Part shown: one piece after another, positions 49,585 through 61,254 of the stretch
How positions within the stretch are numbered: the first letter of the stretch is position 1
How the letters are laid out: each line of letters opens with the position of its first letter
NCBI RefSeq assembly: GCF_018991925.1
Contig: NW_024722158.1
Coordinates: 1,130,632-1,194,631 of the forward strand
Length of the DNA stretch: 64,000 bases
Direction of reading: 5' to 3'
Source of the DNA: Homarus americanus
Taxonomy: Eukaryota > Arthropoda > Malacostraca > Decapoda > Nephropidae
Program-made: the position numbers and the translations under genes
The notes under the pieces: model-generated
Told to the model about the DNA's origin: nothing
Databases searched by the model: none
Seen by the model: the letters and a program-made list of their open reading frames with translations, nothing else

Positions 49585-50240
49585 ACTCTCTATAAGGTAA
49601 ATCTAAATGTGAGAGAGAACAACATTGTTTTGAGTCAAATTAGATATGTCTGATTACAGTTAAAGCATACTAGATCCTTTGTGAGTGATGTTGAAGGCTT
49701 TAGCTGTCTTTATTGTTTGTAACACTTGTTAAGTAAGTGAATGTCGAGTCTGCCAGTATGAATAGTGTCCAAGGATATTGTCCCTGGTTATAGCCAGGCA
49801 TTTCTGAGTACTACTGAAATTAGATCGTTTTGATGCCCAAACATCAGAGAATCTGATGTTTATAGTTTAGTTAATGTCAGTTGTCTATTCAAGAAAGCCA
49901 TTAATCTCCTTAAAGAACATGTCAAACTTCTCATCTATAAGATCTCAACCTATACCCATAGAGGGTCCTTGTCTAGAAATTCGCTTTTGTTGGGAGAACT
50001 AATGTTATCAACGTGTGTAATTCCGCTTTTTCTTGGAAAGCTCAATCTCTGATTAGATTATATGAATAGACGTAGGAAATTCGCCTGACCGGTGGCAATT
50101 GGTTGTCATAATCAAATGTATAGTGATTGAGTTGAATGTAATTTTTGTCATTGCCTGACTGGCCTTTCTGGCATGTGATCCTCACAGGCCTGAGTTGCCA
50201 GTTAGCCGTATATATGCTCGTGCACGGAGGAGAGCGCGAC
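49585..50240 (+). repeat. LTR-like sequence of the second family (member 3, 5' truncated)
   Basis: Aligns by eye with 17960-18450: GTGAGAGAGAAC, TTTTGAGTCAAATTAGATAT, GTGAGTGATGTTGAAGGCTT, CATCAGAGAATCTGATGTTT, CTCAATCTCTGATTAGATTA. A TATATAT signal occurs near 50210. The start of the LTR is missing. Confidence 0.55.
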
Positions 50241-50483
50241 TACTCTGAGGTTTCTCCATCATTATCTCAGGAACAGTGTGTGTGTTAGCGTAATACCCAG
50301 CAAGCTTCAGGGGACCGATAGCGGCACACCAGCTGGCTGCATTGGAAGATGTCGTTAATTTGGCAGGATTAAACTGCGAGTTTGCACCTTGGGAATTAAG
50401 TCCGAACTTCCTCGCAGTGTATTGGACTCCAACCGACCTTAACATCGTTTTTCATTTGTTGTGGTGAAACCAGTAACACCCTG

Positions 50484-50765
50484 GGGCAACAATCTACCAG
50501 AAAGTGTTGTGACGGCACCGAGTGTGAGCTCTTTCAAGACAAGACTTGACCAACACTGGAGCGGGTTCAGGTACATTCAGGAGCCGGTGCATGCCCAGTA
50601 CTTGCCAACAGTGTGTAACAGAGACGTGACCGATCGCCCAAGCGGCTAACGAGGTGATCTTTTGGTGAAGAGGATAAAATAAAAGGAAAAGTAATCAGAG
50701 ACGTGACCGATTGCCCAGGTGGCTAATGAGCCGATCAGTGGTGAAGAGGATAAAAAAAAGAAAGA
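50484..50765 (+). pseudogene. LINE 3' end fragment (CR1/L2-like family)
   Basis: The last 54 or so ORF2 codons (NNLPESVVTAPSVSSFKTRL ... TDRPSG, stop at 50647) plus two 3' UTR units with CGTGACCGATCGCCCAAGCG and CGTGACCGATTGCCCAGGTG. This is a very short 5'-truncated insertion, typical of LINE retrotransposition. It differs from 9940-10207 only at scattered bases. Confidence 0.85.
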
Positions 50766-50891
50766 AGAGAAGTCAGTGAACCAATCCTGAAATCAACAGC
50801 AACAGCAAGTACATCTTGAGAGGAAACAGAGTTAGAGGAATTTGATGATTCCTCTCTCTTCCTGTTTTAAAGGTAGGCCATGCAAATTGTA

Positions 50892-51124
50892 GTGGATACT
50901 CTCCCCTACAACTGCCGACTGATCACCCGCCGTTCGCTTACCAGCCAAGCAGCTTACAGCAAGCTACGTCGACAGACTGCCTCTCAGGTGCAGAAGGAGT
51001 AGTATCGCTGAGCGAGGCCCGAGCTTCAACATCTCGGCCAGGATCAGCGCTTCTGTCACCTCTCGCGTTCTGCACGGTGATTGGCCCCCGCACTTTTCGC
51101 ACCTCGTTTTCTGATCCTGGTTTA
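50892..51124 (+). repeat. LTR-like start of a third family (fragment)
   Basis: TAGTGGATACTCTCCCCTAC matches the starts at 56298 (TAGTGGATTCCTCCCCTACA) and, reversed, at 58633. Past that the match fades (CTGACTGAGC-type words are lost), so this is a diverged or chimeric copy. Confidence 0.4.
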
Positions 51125-51808
51125 CTGCGCACATCATTTTCATTCCTAAAAACCCCCTTTAATTCATATTACACTACATAACATTCAAATCCACCGCGCT
51201 TGTAGAATCTCAGAGAACTGGTCATTGATAAAGACTAACTCACCTAATGAATGTTACGCAATTATTTGATGAATTGTACCCAGCTACGGGTTTATAATAG
51301 TAATTGTATGTACTCACAGCATTAAGGAGAACTCAAGGTACCTATAGGAAGGTTGTGAGAGTCCAATTGATCTGGGCTAGTGTAGATCGTGGTTTGAAGG
51401 TCATACTATTTGCGTCTGTGAATGTTTAGTGAACATAACTTCCGCAGATATCAGATGAAAATACATGAGTGGGTAGCTGGTTAGCTATCCTTAAGAGGAG
51501 ACGTGTTTTTCCCACTCGTTTTATACTCGTGATCCCTCTCTAAGTCCCGCCCTTGTGAAGACAGTTGTCAATACGTTTATTCCACTTTCTCCTAGCAAGC
51601 TCAATCTTGAATTAGTTTATGTAAATCAACTCGAGTAATTCGGCAGACCTTTGTCAACTGAGGGTTATCTTTGAATGTGTAACAGTTGGTTTGTTTGTGA
51701 TTTCTGTCATTTCGTGAGTAGCGATCGCTGGCAACTCAGGGGTATATAGCCACAGTGAGCGGGAGGATCAAGCCTCCCGTAACGCCATCCAATTTCGTTT
51801 TCCTACAG
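51125..51808 (+). repeat. LTR-like sequence of the second family (member 4)
   Basis: Contains AATTCATATTACAC, GCAAGCTCAATCTTGAATTA and a TATATAG box at 51742, followed about 30 bp later by CCTCCCGTAACGCCATCC at 51773. The last 36 bases are repeated at 51983-52018. Confidence 0.5.
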
Positions 51809-52018
51809 GTATGTGGATGTGTTCCCTCGCTATTTAGTTTGATTCAGTCAATTGTAGTGAATATCAGTGTTCATGCTGTGTCAGTGTAATTGTTATTCAC
51901 CCGGTGTGAGAAGAAATATAAAATAAATGTCGTCTGACGCTGCGAGACGAAGGATTTGTTGTGATTGTGTTGTCCATGCTTCCCTCCCGTAACGCCATCC
52001 ATCTTCGTTGTCCTACAG
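51809..52018 (+). other. Intron-like segment bounded by 36-bp direct repeats (member 4)
   Basis: Donor GTATGTGG at 51809 directly after TTCCTACAG; acceptor TTGTCCTACAG ending 52018. The flanking 36-bp repeats (51773-51808, 51983-52018) match at 33 positions. Length 210 bp. The arrangement equals that at 48255-48449. Downstream, 52019 onward reads a hairpin-rich GGTGGGATTAATTAAACACC... region with no gene. Confidence 0.5.
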
Positions 52019-53042
52019 ATCGAGGGTGGGATTAATTAAACACCCACCGGTTGCTCGGAGCCGGTGGATATTCAGCAGTGATCAATATATGAGCGATGGC
52101 GCGGATTTGGCATGATCAATCTGCTCCACTGCCTCGTGGAGCCAGACCCCAGACTCGCCATGTGTCTGGCTACCACCGATCACATCCACGGTCGTGAGCC
52201 CCAGTGTCCTACCCTGGGACACTCCTGGAAGTTATATGTTTGGGGATAATTAACTGGAAATAATTGTCCCCCGTTGGGTAGTGGACTCATGTATTTGTTG
52301 GTATCGGTATTAATGTGTATGTTGTGAGTGCATCTCATATGCACTACCAACAGTCTGTGAAGTATCACATGCAAGGTTGTCTTATAACTGGATGTAATGG
52401 AAAGTACCTAGTACTGTGTGAGAAGTAAAGTTGTCCACTTAGGACTCTGAGTAAAGCCTTGTAATTGTACGGTAATGCCACATACCACCAGTAGCTGTGA
52501 GAAGTAAAGTAATCTGCTATGTGTGGTGAGTACGGCCAAGGATCTGGTCCTGCTATGTAATGTAATTTAACACCAGTAAGGTTGTGTGCAATAAGAAAAT
52601 ACTGAGTCTGCAATAAGCGAGGAGTTACACCTTGAAGTTATATGTTAATAATATCTCTTTTTTCCTTTGATTTCATATTAATAAACCTGTTCTTAGAGTA
52701 TTTTAGGAATATTCATTTTTCCCCACAGTAGTTTACCTTTATTTCCGTCCAAGTGACTTGATATCAGAATTACAATACCCATGTGCCTAGACCCTCGACA
52801 TGCTACCAAAAAGAACTGAGGTTAGGTAGTAACCACTGAACTGAAGTAAGTAGAATGAACAATTGGAAGAACTAAGACATGTTATGGTTTCACCCTTCCT
52901 TCCCCTTATCGATCTGGTCAATGAAAAACCTAACCCAATGCCTAGTCCACTCTGCCCTCTACCTAACGAGCTACATACTGCCCAGAGGGGGTCTGGTGGC
53001 AGCAACCCTTAGAAATTAAGAATAGAGTTAAGTTATCCCCTT
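52019..53042. other. Leader-like and unassigned DNA
   Basis: No coding sequence is recognised. AATAAACC at 52679 is polyadenylation-like. 52767 onward (TACCCATGTGCCTAGACCCT) is a diverged relative of the 79-bp repeat. Confidence 0.35.
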
Positions 53043-53290
53043 AGACTTAGTGACCCCAGAATCTGGCAGTATACTGGAGAATCGTATAAATACACCTCAG
53101 CCTGGCCGTGGACATCATTCTACTCTATTCACCTGGACCAGCAAGACAGCGCCTCACCAACCAGCTCCCTCAGAAAGCTCCTCACCCAACAGGACCTCTG
53201 AGCAAGCTTCTCACCACACAGCAACTCCTTAGCACTGCACTGTACATACAATATATATACAGAAAACGCATTGCGAGTTTCTATTCTACC
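53043..53290 (+). repeat. Third-family LTR-like sequence, copy R1, first part (split by hAT)
   Basis: TATAAATACACC at 53087 is TATA-like. The CAATATATATACAGAAAACG then GAGTTTCTATTCTACC text matches 58930-58972 without interruption. The hAT element splits it at ATTCTACC; the remainder is 56205-56297 (TCCATCCTGAGTGTGAGATA ... TTTGACAACTGGC). Confidence 0.7.
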
Positions 53291-54041
53291 CAGGGCCGGA
53301 TTTACCAATAGGCCAAGTAGTCCATTGGCCTCGGGCCCACCGGTATCTGGGGGCCTACTGAAACTAATTTGTCACGCAGCGTGCCAGCGTATAACCTTGT
53401 TTCAAGTGTACACCGAGTATTTCATTATATAATATATTCACAACCATAAGGGCCCCTGTACAATAAGTATAGGGCCCGGAGTATGGGGCCCCTGTACAAT
53501 AAGTATAGGCCCGCAGTGGTCTTCAACTGGTGGGCCATGGGGTGGTTCTCAGGTGGGCCACGGACTAGGCCCTATACAAAAATGAAGAAAATAAGATAAA
53601 ATAAGATAATAAAAAAAATTTATATATATTTTTTTAAATGTCCGTGTCCCACCATCAATCTATCTATCTATTTATCTATCTATCTATACATACATATATA
53701 CTGGAGAGAGAGAGAGAGAGAGAATAAAGTTCAAGAAACCTTCAGCGCCTTGACGTGTGAAGGACAGGATCGTTTCACGTTCAGTACGTGTCAGGGTTAC
53801 CGTTGGTTTGCTGACAGCTCGCTCAGCCAGTAAGTATCTTCTCGGCCTCAGCTCAGTGATATTTTATATTGTGTAGCTGCACTCATTATTTACTAATGAT
53901 ATTTTACATGTTGCATTAAATGGACTTCAGTGTTATATTACGTGTGTTTTTGTGTCTATTTTTTGTGATATTGGTATCTCTTATAGACTTACACTATTTT
54001 TTGGCTTACAGATTATTCTTGGGGATTCTCATGAGATAAAA

Positions 54042-54878
54042 ATGTCGTCCCTGAAAAAATATCTGAGTGGCTCACAAAAGAGAAAGTTAAAAGCAGCCAA
54101 AGCTGCACAATTGCAATCAGTTCCAAAGCTGACAACATTTTTTAAACCAAAAGGAGATTCAGAGCCAAGTACCAGTGACAGTAAACTCCCAGGGGATGAC
54201 ACAGTAGATGTTCACTTTCATGATTCAGATGACGAAGCGAGGTCAGCTGAGTCAGTCACAGAGATTAAATAAATCAGCACCTACAGCAATGGAAGTACCA
54301 CCTGTGACTGAAGCTTCATCCGATTCATCTCAGTTGACTTATAAGAAACATTCTGTGGAACAAGGTGTCAGTGTTGATTTGTGTGTATCAAGTGATCCAG
54401 CTGACTGGCTGACAATTGATGATAAACTGATTGAGTATTTACTAAACCATCCTCTTGATCTAAATTGTGAACAAGATGACTTCTCAAGATCTGCAAGAAG
54501 TGAAAATGTGGGTGAAAAGGAAAGAGTTCGATATGTGCCCAAATCCTTGTTTACACGTCAAATGGCAAATGATGAAAAAGTTAAAAGGGAATGGCTTGTG
54601 TATTCTCCAAAAACTGGAGATGTATTTTGTGTTCCCTGCAAGCTATTCATCAAGCAAGTCTCATTGTTTACTAGTGGGTTTAGCGACTGGAAAAACTGCC
54701 AGCATAGAGTTGCTGAACATGAAAGTAGCAAAGAGCATAAAATCTCAGTTACTACTAGGGGTGTGAGGGCAATTACAGCAAGGCGAATTGATTCCACTTT
54801 GGCTTTGCAACTAGAATTGGAGAGAAAATACTGGAAAGAAGTTCTATTACACATAATTGAAACACTAAAATTTATATA
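54042..54878 (+). pseudogene. hAT transposase, N-terminal part (ZMYM/TTF-zinc-finger type)
   Basis: From the ATG at 54042 it reads MSSLKKYLSGSQKRKLKAAK, a common start of ZMYM1-like hAT proteins, then a PIP-box-like LTTFFKPK. A frameshift near 54260 moves the frame (stop at 54270 in the first). The second frame continues with LIEYLLNHPLDLN and a TTF-type zinc finger: REWLVYSPKTGDVFCVPCKL, LFTSGFSDWKNCQHRVAEHE, HKISV, with the Cys and His ligands visible. The text stops at LLHIIETLKFI where the nested element begins. The RNase-H-like catalytic core and dimerisation region do not resume beyond it, so the copy is inactive. Confidence 0.85.
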
Positions 54879-56108
54879 CAGTATTACCCCGCTTAACGCG
54901 GTTTCGCTTAGCGCGTTTTACCGTATACGCGGTGCCTCGCCAGAGCCTAACTTTCACTTAACGCTGGTTTTTTCCACATATACGCGGTGAGTGTCCGGCT
55001 GGAGAGTTATTTTTAGATTCGCCCCACCCCCCACCCGCCACCCTGCCTGACTGCCTGTTTTAGCTCATAAAATTCATACAAATTATCGGGCCAGAATATA
55101 ATTTACATTGCTGGAATTCTTACAATATGATGATCATTTTGAATATAAACATCATAGATTTTGCATTAGACATACAAATTTTAGATAGAATGTTTACTCT
55201 GAGTAAATATGTTATTTTTTGTGCAAAATATATGACATTTGTATTCAAAATATTCCTGGTCTTACAAGGATCCAGCAATGTCAATTATATTATCCTAACT
55301 TTAATCTGAGGTATTATTTAATACAAAATGTTAAAATTTAGTTTTTTCACCCAACATCTCTTGAAGGGAGGATTGGTGGGGGGTGGGGGGAGGGTTGGGA
55401 CTGACCTCCGGTTGGAAGAGGGGGGGGAGGCAAGGTGGGGTACTTTGATTGACAGATAGTGTCTTGAAGAATATTTTTTTTTATTAACTGAAGGTATTTG
55501 TTTTAGCTCATAAAATTCATACAAATTACCCGGCCAGAATATAATTTACATTGCTGGAATTCTTACAATTTGGTGATCATTTTGAATATAAACATCATAG
55601 ATTTTGCATTAGACATACAAATTTTAGATATAATGTTTACTCTCAGTAAATATGTTATCTTTTGTGCAAAATATATGACATTTATATTCAAAATATTCCT
55701 GGTCTTACAAGGAATCCAGCAATGTCAATTGTATTATCCTAACTTTAGTTTGAGGTATTATTTATTAAAATTTAGTGGTTTTTTCCCCCAAAATTTCACA
55801 GAGAGGGAAGAGCCAGCAGTGTAGTGTGAGAAGAGGGGGAGGGAGTTGAGTCCATTATTTGAATGGACATTAACTTGGCGACTGTATTTCTCTATTTCTC
55901 TTAAGTATTAATTGTGTGCATGTACCATCATAAAATTAAGATGCTATTTTTACTAGAACATAGGTATTGTGTCGGAAAAAGTGGAGTTTGGGGATCGGGC
56001 CAGTTTCTATTGGAATTAATCCCATATGTTCTGTTGTTCACTTAGCGCGGTTTCACTAAACACGGTACCCTGTGGGTTTTATTGACCGCGTTAAGCGGGG
56101 TACTACTC
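54879..56108. mobile_element. Nested non-autonomous Tigger-type element with internal duplication
   Basis: Ends are CAGTATTACCCCGCTTAACG and a near inverse (CGTTAAGCGGGGTACTACTC) after TA at 54877. There is no transposase. Two ~440-bp units inside (55070-55320 and 55500-55760) share CATAAAATTCATACAAATTA, TTGAATATAAACATCATAGA and ACAAGGA(A)TCCAGCAATGTC. The same kind of unit forms the body of the element at 1508-3553, whose terminal repeats are different. Confidence 0.8.
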
Positions 56109-56204
56109 AATATATTGAAATATGCAAACATTTCTATAAATTAGGGGGCCCACTAATGAGTGGCCTGGGGCCCACAAGTAAGAAAATCCGGCCCTGATTC
56201 TACC

Positions 56205-56297
56205 TCCATCCTGAGTGTGAGATATCTTACGTGTACGTTTGTATGTGAGCCCATACAAAGAGATAATAGACAAGCAAAGAGAATTTGACAACTGGCT
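56205..56297 (+). repeat. Third-family LTR-like sequence, copy R1, second part
   Basis: Continuation of 53043-53290 after the hAT insertion, ending TTTGACAACTGGC. It is immediately followed by a further copy starting TAGTGGATTCCTCCCCTACA. Confidence 0.65.
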
Positions 56298-56765
56298 TTA
56301 GTGGATTCCTCCCCTACATGCTCCGTTTGTCGCTGAGTAGCCGAACCTTCTCGAATTCTCCAGCCTACGCCCCCAGCGCCGCCTGACTGAGCGGGGGTCA
56401 ACTATCAACCCATGTCTACCCCCGCCATATAAGACCTGACACCGCTGTGACCACCCTCTTACTACCCACAGCCACCAGCAAGGAACGCCTCCTCCTCCTC
56501 CGCGTCAGCCTGGTGGCTCCCGCTCCCGCCGGCGACCTTGGCGTCACTCAAGCTGGTGTCCTCCTCTGGACACCCTCGACAACCAGCTCTCTCTACTCAA
56601 CGCTTGTAACCACGCTGCCACTTCCCAGCACCAAGCTGCATTGTACATCCAATACAATATGTATACAGTGAGCACATTGTGAGTTTCCTTTCTCCATCCC
56701 ATCCTGAGTGTGAACCAATATCTCATAACCCCACATGGCCACATACAGTACCTACAATATCCTTT
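56298..56765 (+). repeat. Third-family LTR-like sequence, copy R2
   Basis: Begins TAGTGGATTCCTCCCCTACA, has CATATAAGACCTGAC (TATA-like) at 56427 and ends near CACATGGCCACATACAGTAC. An inverted copy lies at 57012-57318 plus 58501-58633. Confidence 0.65.
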
Positions 56766-56842
56766 GATGTTGATTATCCATTCATATTACTTTTGTGACA
56801 TTATGCCCACCGGTGTGTTAATTAGCTATACTTCTATGTACC

Positions 56843-57318
<476 letters not shown>

Positions 57319-58500
57319 AAATAATAATAATAATAATAATTAACGGTTTATTGAAAGAGCTTGGCAGCCAGAAGGCTGAAAATATACAGTTACATATTTG
57401 GGGAATGGGTTTCGAATTACAAATAATATACAAGTAACATAAGTGACACAAATAAGACATATAATAACTAGGTGGAGAGAAGCTCAAACTACAGTTCATT
57501 TCAACATAGTGACAGTGCAAGGAGTAGTGTTTACTGGGAGTGAATACACTGGTTTATTACAAGTTATTGATAATTTTTACAATGGTTGGGACTGGGCTGT
57601 TCATATAGCGATCAGTTCGTGCACGTATGGGCTGGATGCGGTTGTGGTGTTGAACAGCAATTCTCGGACTAGGGATCTCAAGTGGTAGTAGGAGCTGGTG
57701 TCGAGGATGGTGTAGAAGCTTCTTACCAAATTTGCAGATGAGGTCGTGGTGATGGTCAGTGAGAGTCGAAAGGGTCAGTGTGTTGAGCGCTTCTTGATAT
57801 GTGGAGTAGGAAGGGGAGAGAATAATCTTGCATGCCCTTTTTTGCACCTTTTCTAGGTGTTTACGTTGTGTGGCATTTAGGGAGGAAGACCAAGTGGGGG
57901 AGGCATAGGTGAGCTTGGGAAGTATGAATGTTGTGTAAACACTGAGGAGCTCGTGTGCAGGGACTCCGAGGGACTTGAGTCGGCAGAGGAGGTGGAGACG
58001 GAAACTGGAGGATTTGACAACTTCACTGACGTGTGGTTTCCAATTTAGTTTGTTGTCTATGGTGACGCCGAGGAGCTTCGTGGAATCTACAACCTGGAGT
58101 GTGTTCGGACCTAGAGTAATGGAAGGAGGTGGGACAATGTCGGAGGAGAGGTTGATGTGCATAACCATGGTCTTGGTATGGTTGATGGTGACATGGTTGT
58201 TGGTGGCCCAGTTTTGGAGACTGTTCAATAAATCCTGAAGGGCGGTATAGTCGGGAGCAGAATTGTTGACGCTGATCCCAATGGTGGAGTCGTCGACATA
58301 TTTCCAGCGAGCAGGGGTTTCTCTTAGGGCATCATTGATGAGCATAAGGAAGCAGAGTGGTCCCATCTTGGTGCCTTGGGGGACGCCACAGGTGAGTGAC
58401 TGAAAGGTGGAGACAGCCCCTCGGAAGCGTACAGCTTGGCGTCGGTCACTGAGGAAGTCTGTAAGCCATGGTATAAGACTTCTCCGAAGCCCGAGGTCAA
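57319..58500 (-). pseudogene. 5'-truncated LINE reverse transcriptase, (ATT)n-tailed
   Basis: Minus-strand RT C-terminal half. The upstream frame (58500-58367) reads FSDRRQAV-like text and TCGVPQGTKMGPLCF; then 58366-57557 is open: LCFLMLINDALRETPARWKY, VDDST (active site, in the YVDD form), TKLLGVTIDNKLNWKPHVSE, PKLTYASPTWSSSLNATQRK, LEKVQKRACKIIL. It ends with a stop at 57557 and an (ATT)n tail at 57319-57340 in element sense. The short tandem tail and 5' truncation fit CR1-group LINEs. It sits inside the inverted LTR-like copy R3, whose text resumes on both sides. Confidence 0.88.
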
Positions 58501-58633
58501 TAGCGGGGGTTGGCGTGGGTTAGTAGTTGATCCCCGCTCAGTGGGCGGCGCTGGTTGACCTACACCATGAGGCACACACTGTGGAATTCATGGGGTCGGC
58601 TACTCAGCGACAAACATTTTGTAGGGGAGAAAT
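58501..58633 (-). repeat. Third-family LTR-like sequence, copy R3 (inverted), part 2
   Basis: The reverse complement starts TAGTGGATTTCTCCCCTACA at 58633, continues TTTGTCGCTGAGTAGCCGA and CACTGAGCGGGGATCAACTA, matching 56298-56420, and stops at the LINE. Confidence 0.8.
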
Positions 58634-58779
58634 CCACTACACTGCCTCCAACTAATACTCCCTCACGCAAGCGGTGTTTAGCCACTGCACCCATTCTCTC
58701 CTCCTAAAATTCACTTCAATCCTCCCTTTATTCTTCCCCTGAACCTCCTTCCCCCCTGTCACTAGCATTTCATGTTCAT
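58634..58779. other. Short unassigned stretch
   Basis: Pyrimidine-rich, no gene seen. Confidence 0.4.
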
Positions 58780-59058
58780 GTTCAGGGAGACCATTCTACA
58801 CTCGGCTACTGGACCAGCAACATCTCTCACAGTGCCTCACCACCCAGCTTCCTCAGAAACCTCCTCGCCCTACAGGACCTCTGAGCAAGTTTCTCCTCAC
58901 CTAGTCACTCCTAAGCACTGCGCTCTACAACAATATATATACAGAAAGCGCATTGTGAGTTTCTATCCTACCTCATTCCTGAGTGTGAGATATCTACATG
59001 TACGTACGTTTGTGTGCCCATAATAAGAGAATTGACAACTGGCCACATACAGTACGCT

Positions 59059-59060
<2 letters not shown>
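58780..59060 (+). repeat. Third-family LTR-like sequence, copy R4
   Basis: Matches R1 across the hAT insertion site without interruption: CAATATATATACAGAAAGCG, GAGTTTCTATCCTACCTC, CCTGAGTGTGAGATATCTAC, GACAACTGGCCACATACAG. It runs directly into the AT microsatellite at the start of duplication copy B. Confidence 0.75.
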
Positions 59061-59062
<2 letters not shown>

Positions 59063-59148
<86 letters not shown>

Positions 59149-59191
59149 GTATATATATATATATATAATGTATATATATATATATATCATT
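59063..59191. repeat. (AT)n microsatellite with AATGT interruptions
   Basis: AT dinucleotides interrupted twice by ATAATGT. The duplicated block begins at its right edge (CTATCTATTTATATATATTA). Confidence 0.95.
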
Positions 59192-61254
59192 CTATCTATT
59201 TATATATATTAATCAGCTTAATTGTCTATATATCTATATACGGTATATATAAAGAGGGTAACATATGCTATTATCTGTACAGTTACCACCTAGGGTTAGG
59301 AGTAAATCTAGCGGGTTTTGGAGTCTCATTTAGCGGGAATGTAAACTTGTAGATGGCAACACTAGCTGATGCACAGGAACCATCTTACAAGTCACAACAA
59401 AGACGAGCCTGGCGGTACAAGTTGACCTACAAGGTTTATTTATTTATTAATATATATTACTTATAAGTTAACCGCCTATTGATATAAGCCGCCTGGGCGG
59501 TTGGTTTGTCCAGTGTTAGTACAGGAGGACACCTGTAGTGAGGATCATACAGGATAACACTTGTGTCCGGGCCAAGGAGGACACAGTGGTACAAGTTGAC
59601 CGTCCAACTCTTACAACAAAACTCACAACACAGGTAACCAAAGTATTTGTTTACACAGTTGTGTTCCTGAAACAGTAACTTGAGGACATCTCAGCACACA
59701 AGATAGGTAATTTATAACTGAACATTTTGCCGTGACCAGCTAAGTTCCTACTAATGCTATTTTACCGTGAGTGCACTAGCCTCCGGCTCGGAAGTTAGGT
59801 AAACTTAGGCAGGTTTCTTTGGTTGGTTAGGTCAGGTTCTGGTAAATCTTTATAAGTGGATAACCATGGAGTATTTGTTTTTTATCTTTGCTCTTAACAT
59901 TTTTATACAATCTTTAGACACTTTTCGGTAATTATATAGGACTAACCCGTGAGCGAAATTGATTGAAAACAATTTTAAAAACGCCGGATCTTCATTGTTA
60001 TACTGTTGTACTTTGTGGAAAGATTAAAAAATGGATATTTTTAAAATAAACGCTATTTAACATTTGTGGGTTATGAAGAACAGACCTAACTAAACAAACC
60101 TACCTAACCTTACCTAACTTCCCCGGTATATTAAACAGAAAGAACTTACTATGATATGGTGATTTTTTAGTCATTTTGTGGACTTGAGATGATGCGCTAT
60201 AGAGCCCTAGCAGGTTAGTTTTCTTTATTAACCAAGTTTTCTTCCAAAATGTTTCCCTCGCAAATGACCTAAAAATTACCTAACCTAACCTCATAACCGA
60301 GGGGCTCCGGTCCCCAGCCTATATAAGTCTTTTGCGAGGTCAAACGTCTTAGAAGAAAAGTCTTATAATTATAATTATATTCAATGGTTGTGTGAAAGTA
60401 AAATAATACCCCAGTTCTATTAGGTTCTAGTAAATGTTGCCTCTTTAATAACAAGTTTCCATGCTCAACATAATATGGTTAAGTATGTTTATAGCTACAC
60501 AAACATCGTCTCACTGAGAAGTAAATGTCAAATGCCACCAGTCGCGGTCAGATATAGTTCTCCGTTGTTCCCCGGTAATGGATGATTAACCAATCAAAGC
60601 TCACTCCCGGTAAAATATCGTTAGTGGGAACTTAACGGTCACGGCAAAATATCCACCGACAATATATGAGGAAACTGCTCCCACCAGAAGGAGATGTTCG
60701 ATTCTGTTACCCGGTAAGTTTTTCCACAGATGTTCTTATCAGGCGACAACTGTTTATTTTAAGTATCAGTATTTAGTTTTTTCTCTCCCATCATAAATCA
60801 CCTGTAATGGGCAGGGCATGAAGGATGAGGGAAATTGCAGGGTAAAGCACGATGGAAAAACTGATCATATAACACTAATGTGGTGTCTGTATGTGCTTTG
60901 TAAGTGAATAAATATTTATTTACCGTAAATACTCTTAGAAAAATGTGCCAAGTCACCGCCTGTCATCTGTTTACAAGTGACCCGCTCGGTCCCAGCGTAC
61001 TCTCATGTTAACAAAAAACCTAAAATTACAGCATGAGGCAGTAAATGACTGTGGCTTCTTTTTGTCATGAGAATAGTTTTTATGTATTTAGTTGTGTTTT
61101 ACTCATATCTGACTAAATACACCCAAACAAATATTTACATAACTTCATCTTCTAAATCACTGTTTTAACCTAACCTAACCTAACCTAAGCTAACCTGAAT
61201 TAAATTAAATATAACCCCCCCCCCCCAAAACCTGTTCTCATAACAAAAAGGAGC
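59192..61254. repeat. Segmental duplication copy B, left block
   Basis: Near-identical to 18660-20725, including the AACCT run at 61166-61190. It ends at GGAGC (61250-61254), where copy B jumps to the equivalent of 26443. Confidence 0.93.

Larger units (their letters stand above)
53291..56196 (+). mobile_element. hAT-superfamily DNA transposon with 8-bp target duplication
   Basis: Terminal inverted repeats CAGGGCCGGATTT and AAATCCGGCCCTG, flanked by ATTCTACC on both sides (53283-53290, 56197-56204). An 8-bp duplication with CAGGG-type ends is diagnostic of hAT. It inserted into the LTR-like copy R1, whose empty counterpart is seen at 58960. It holds the 5' part of a transposase gene and a nested element; the catalytic region is missing. 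Confidence 0.93.
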
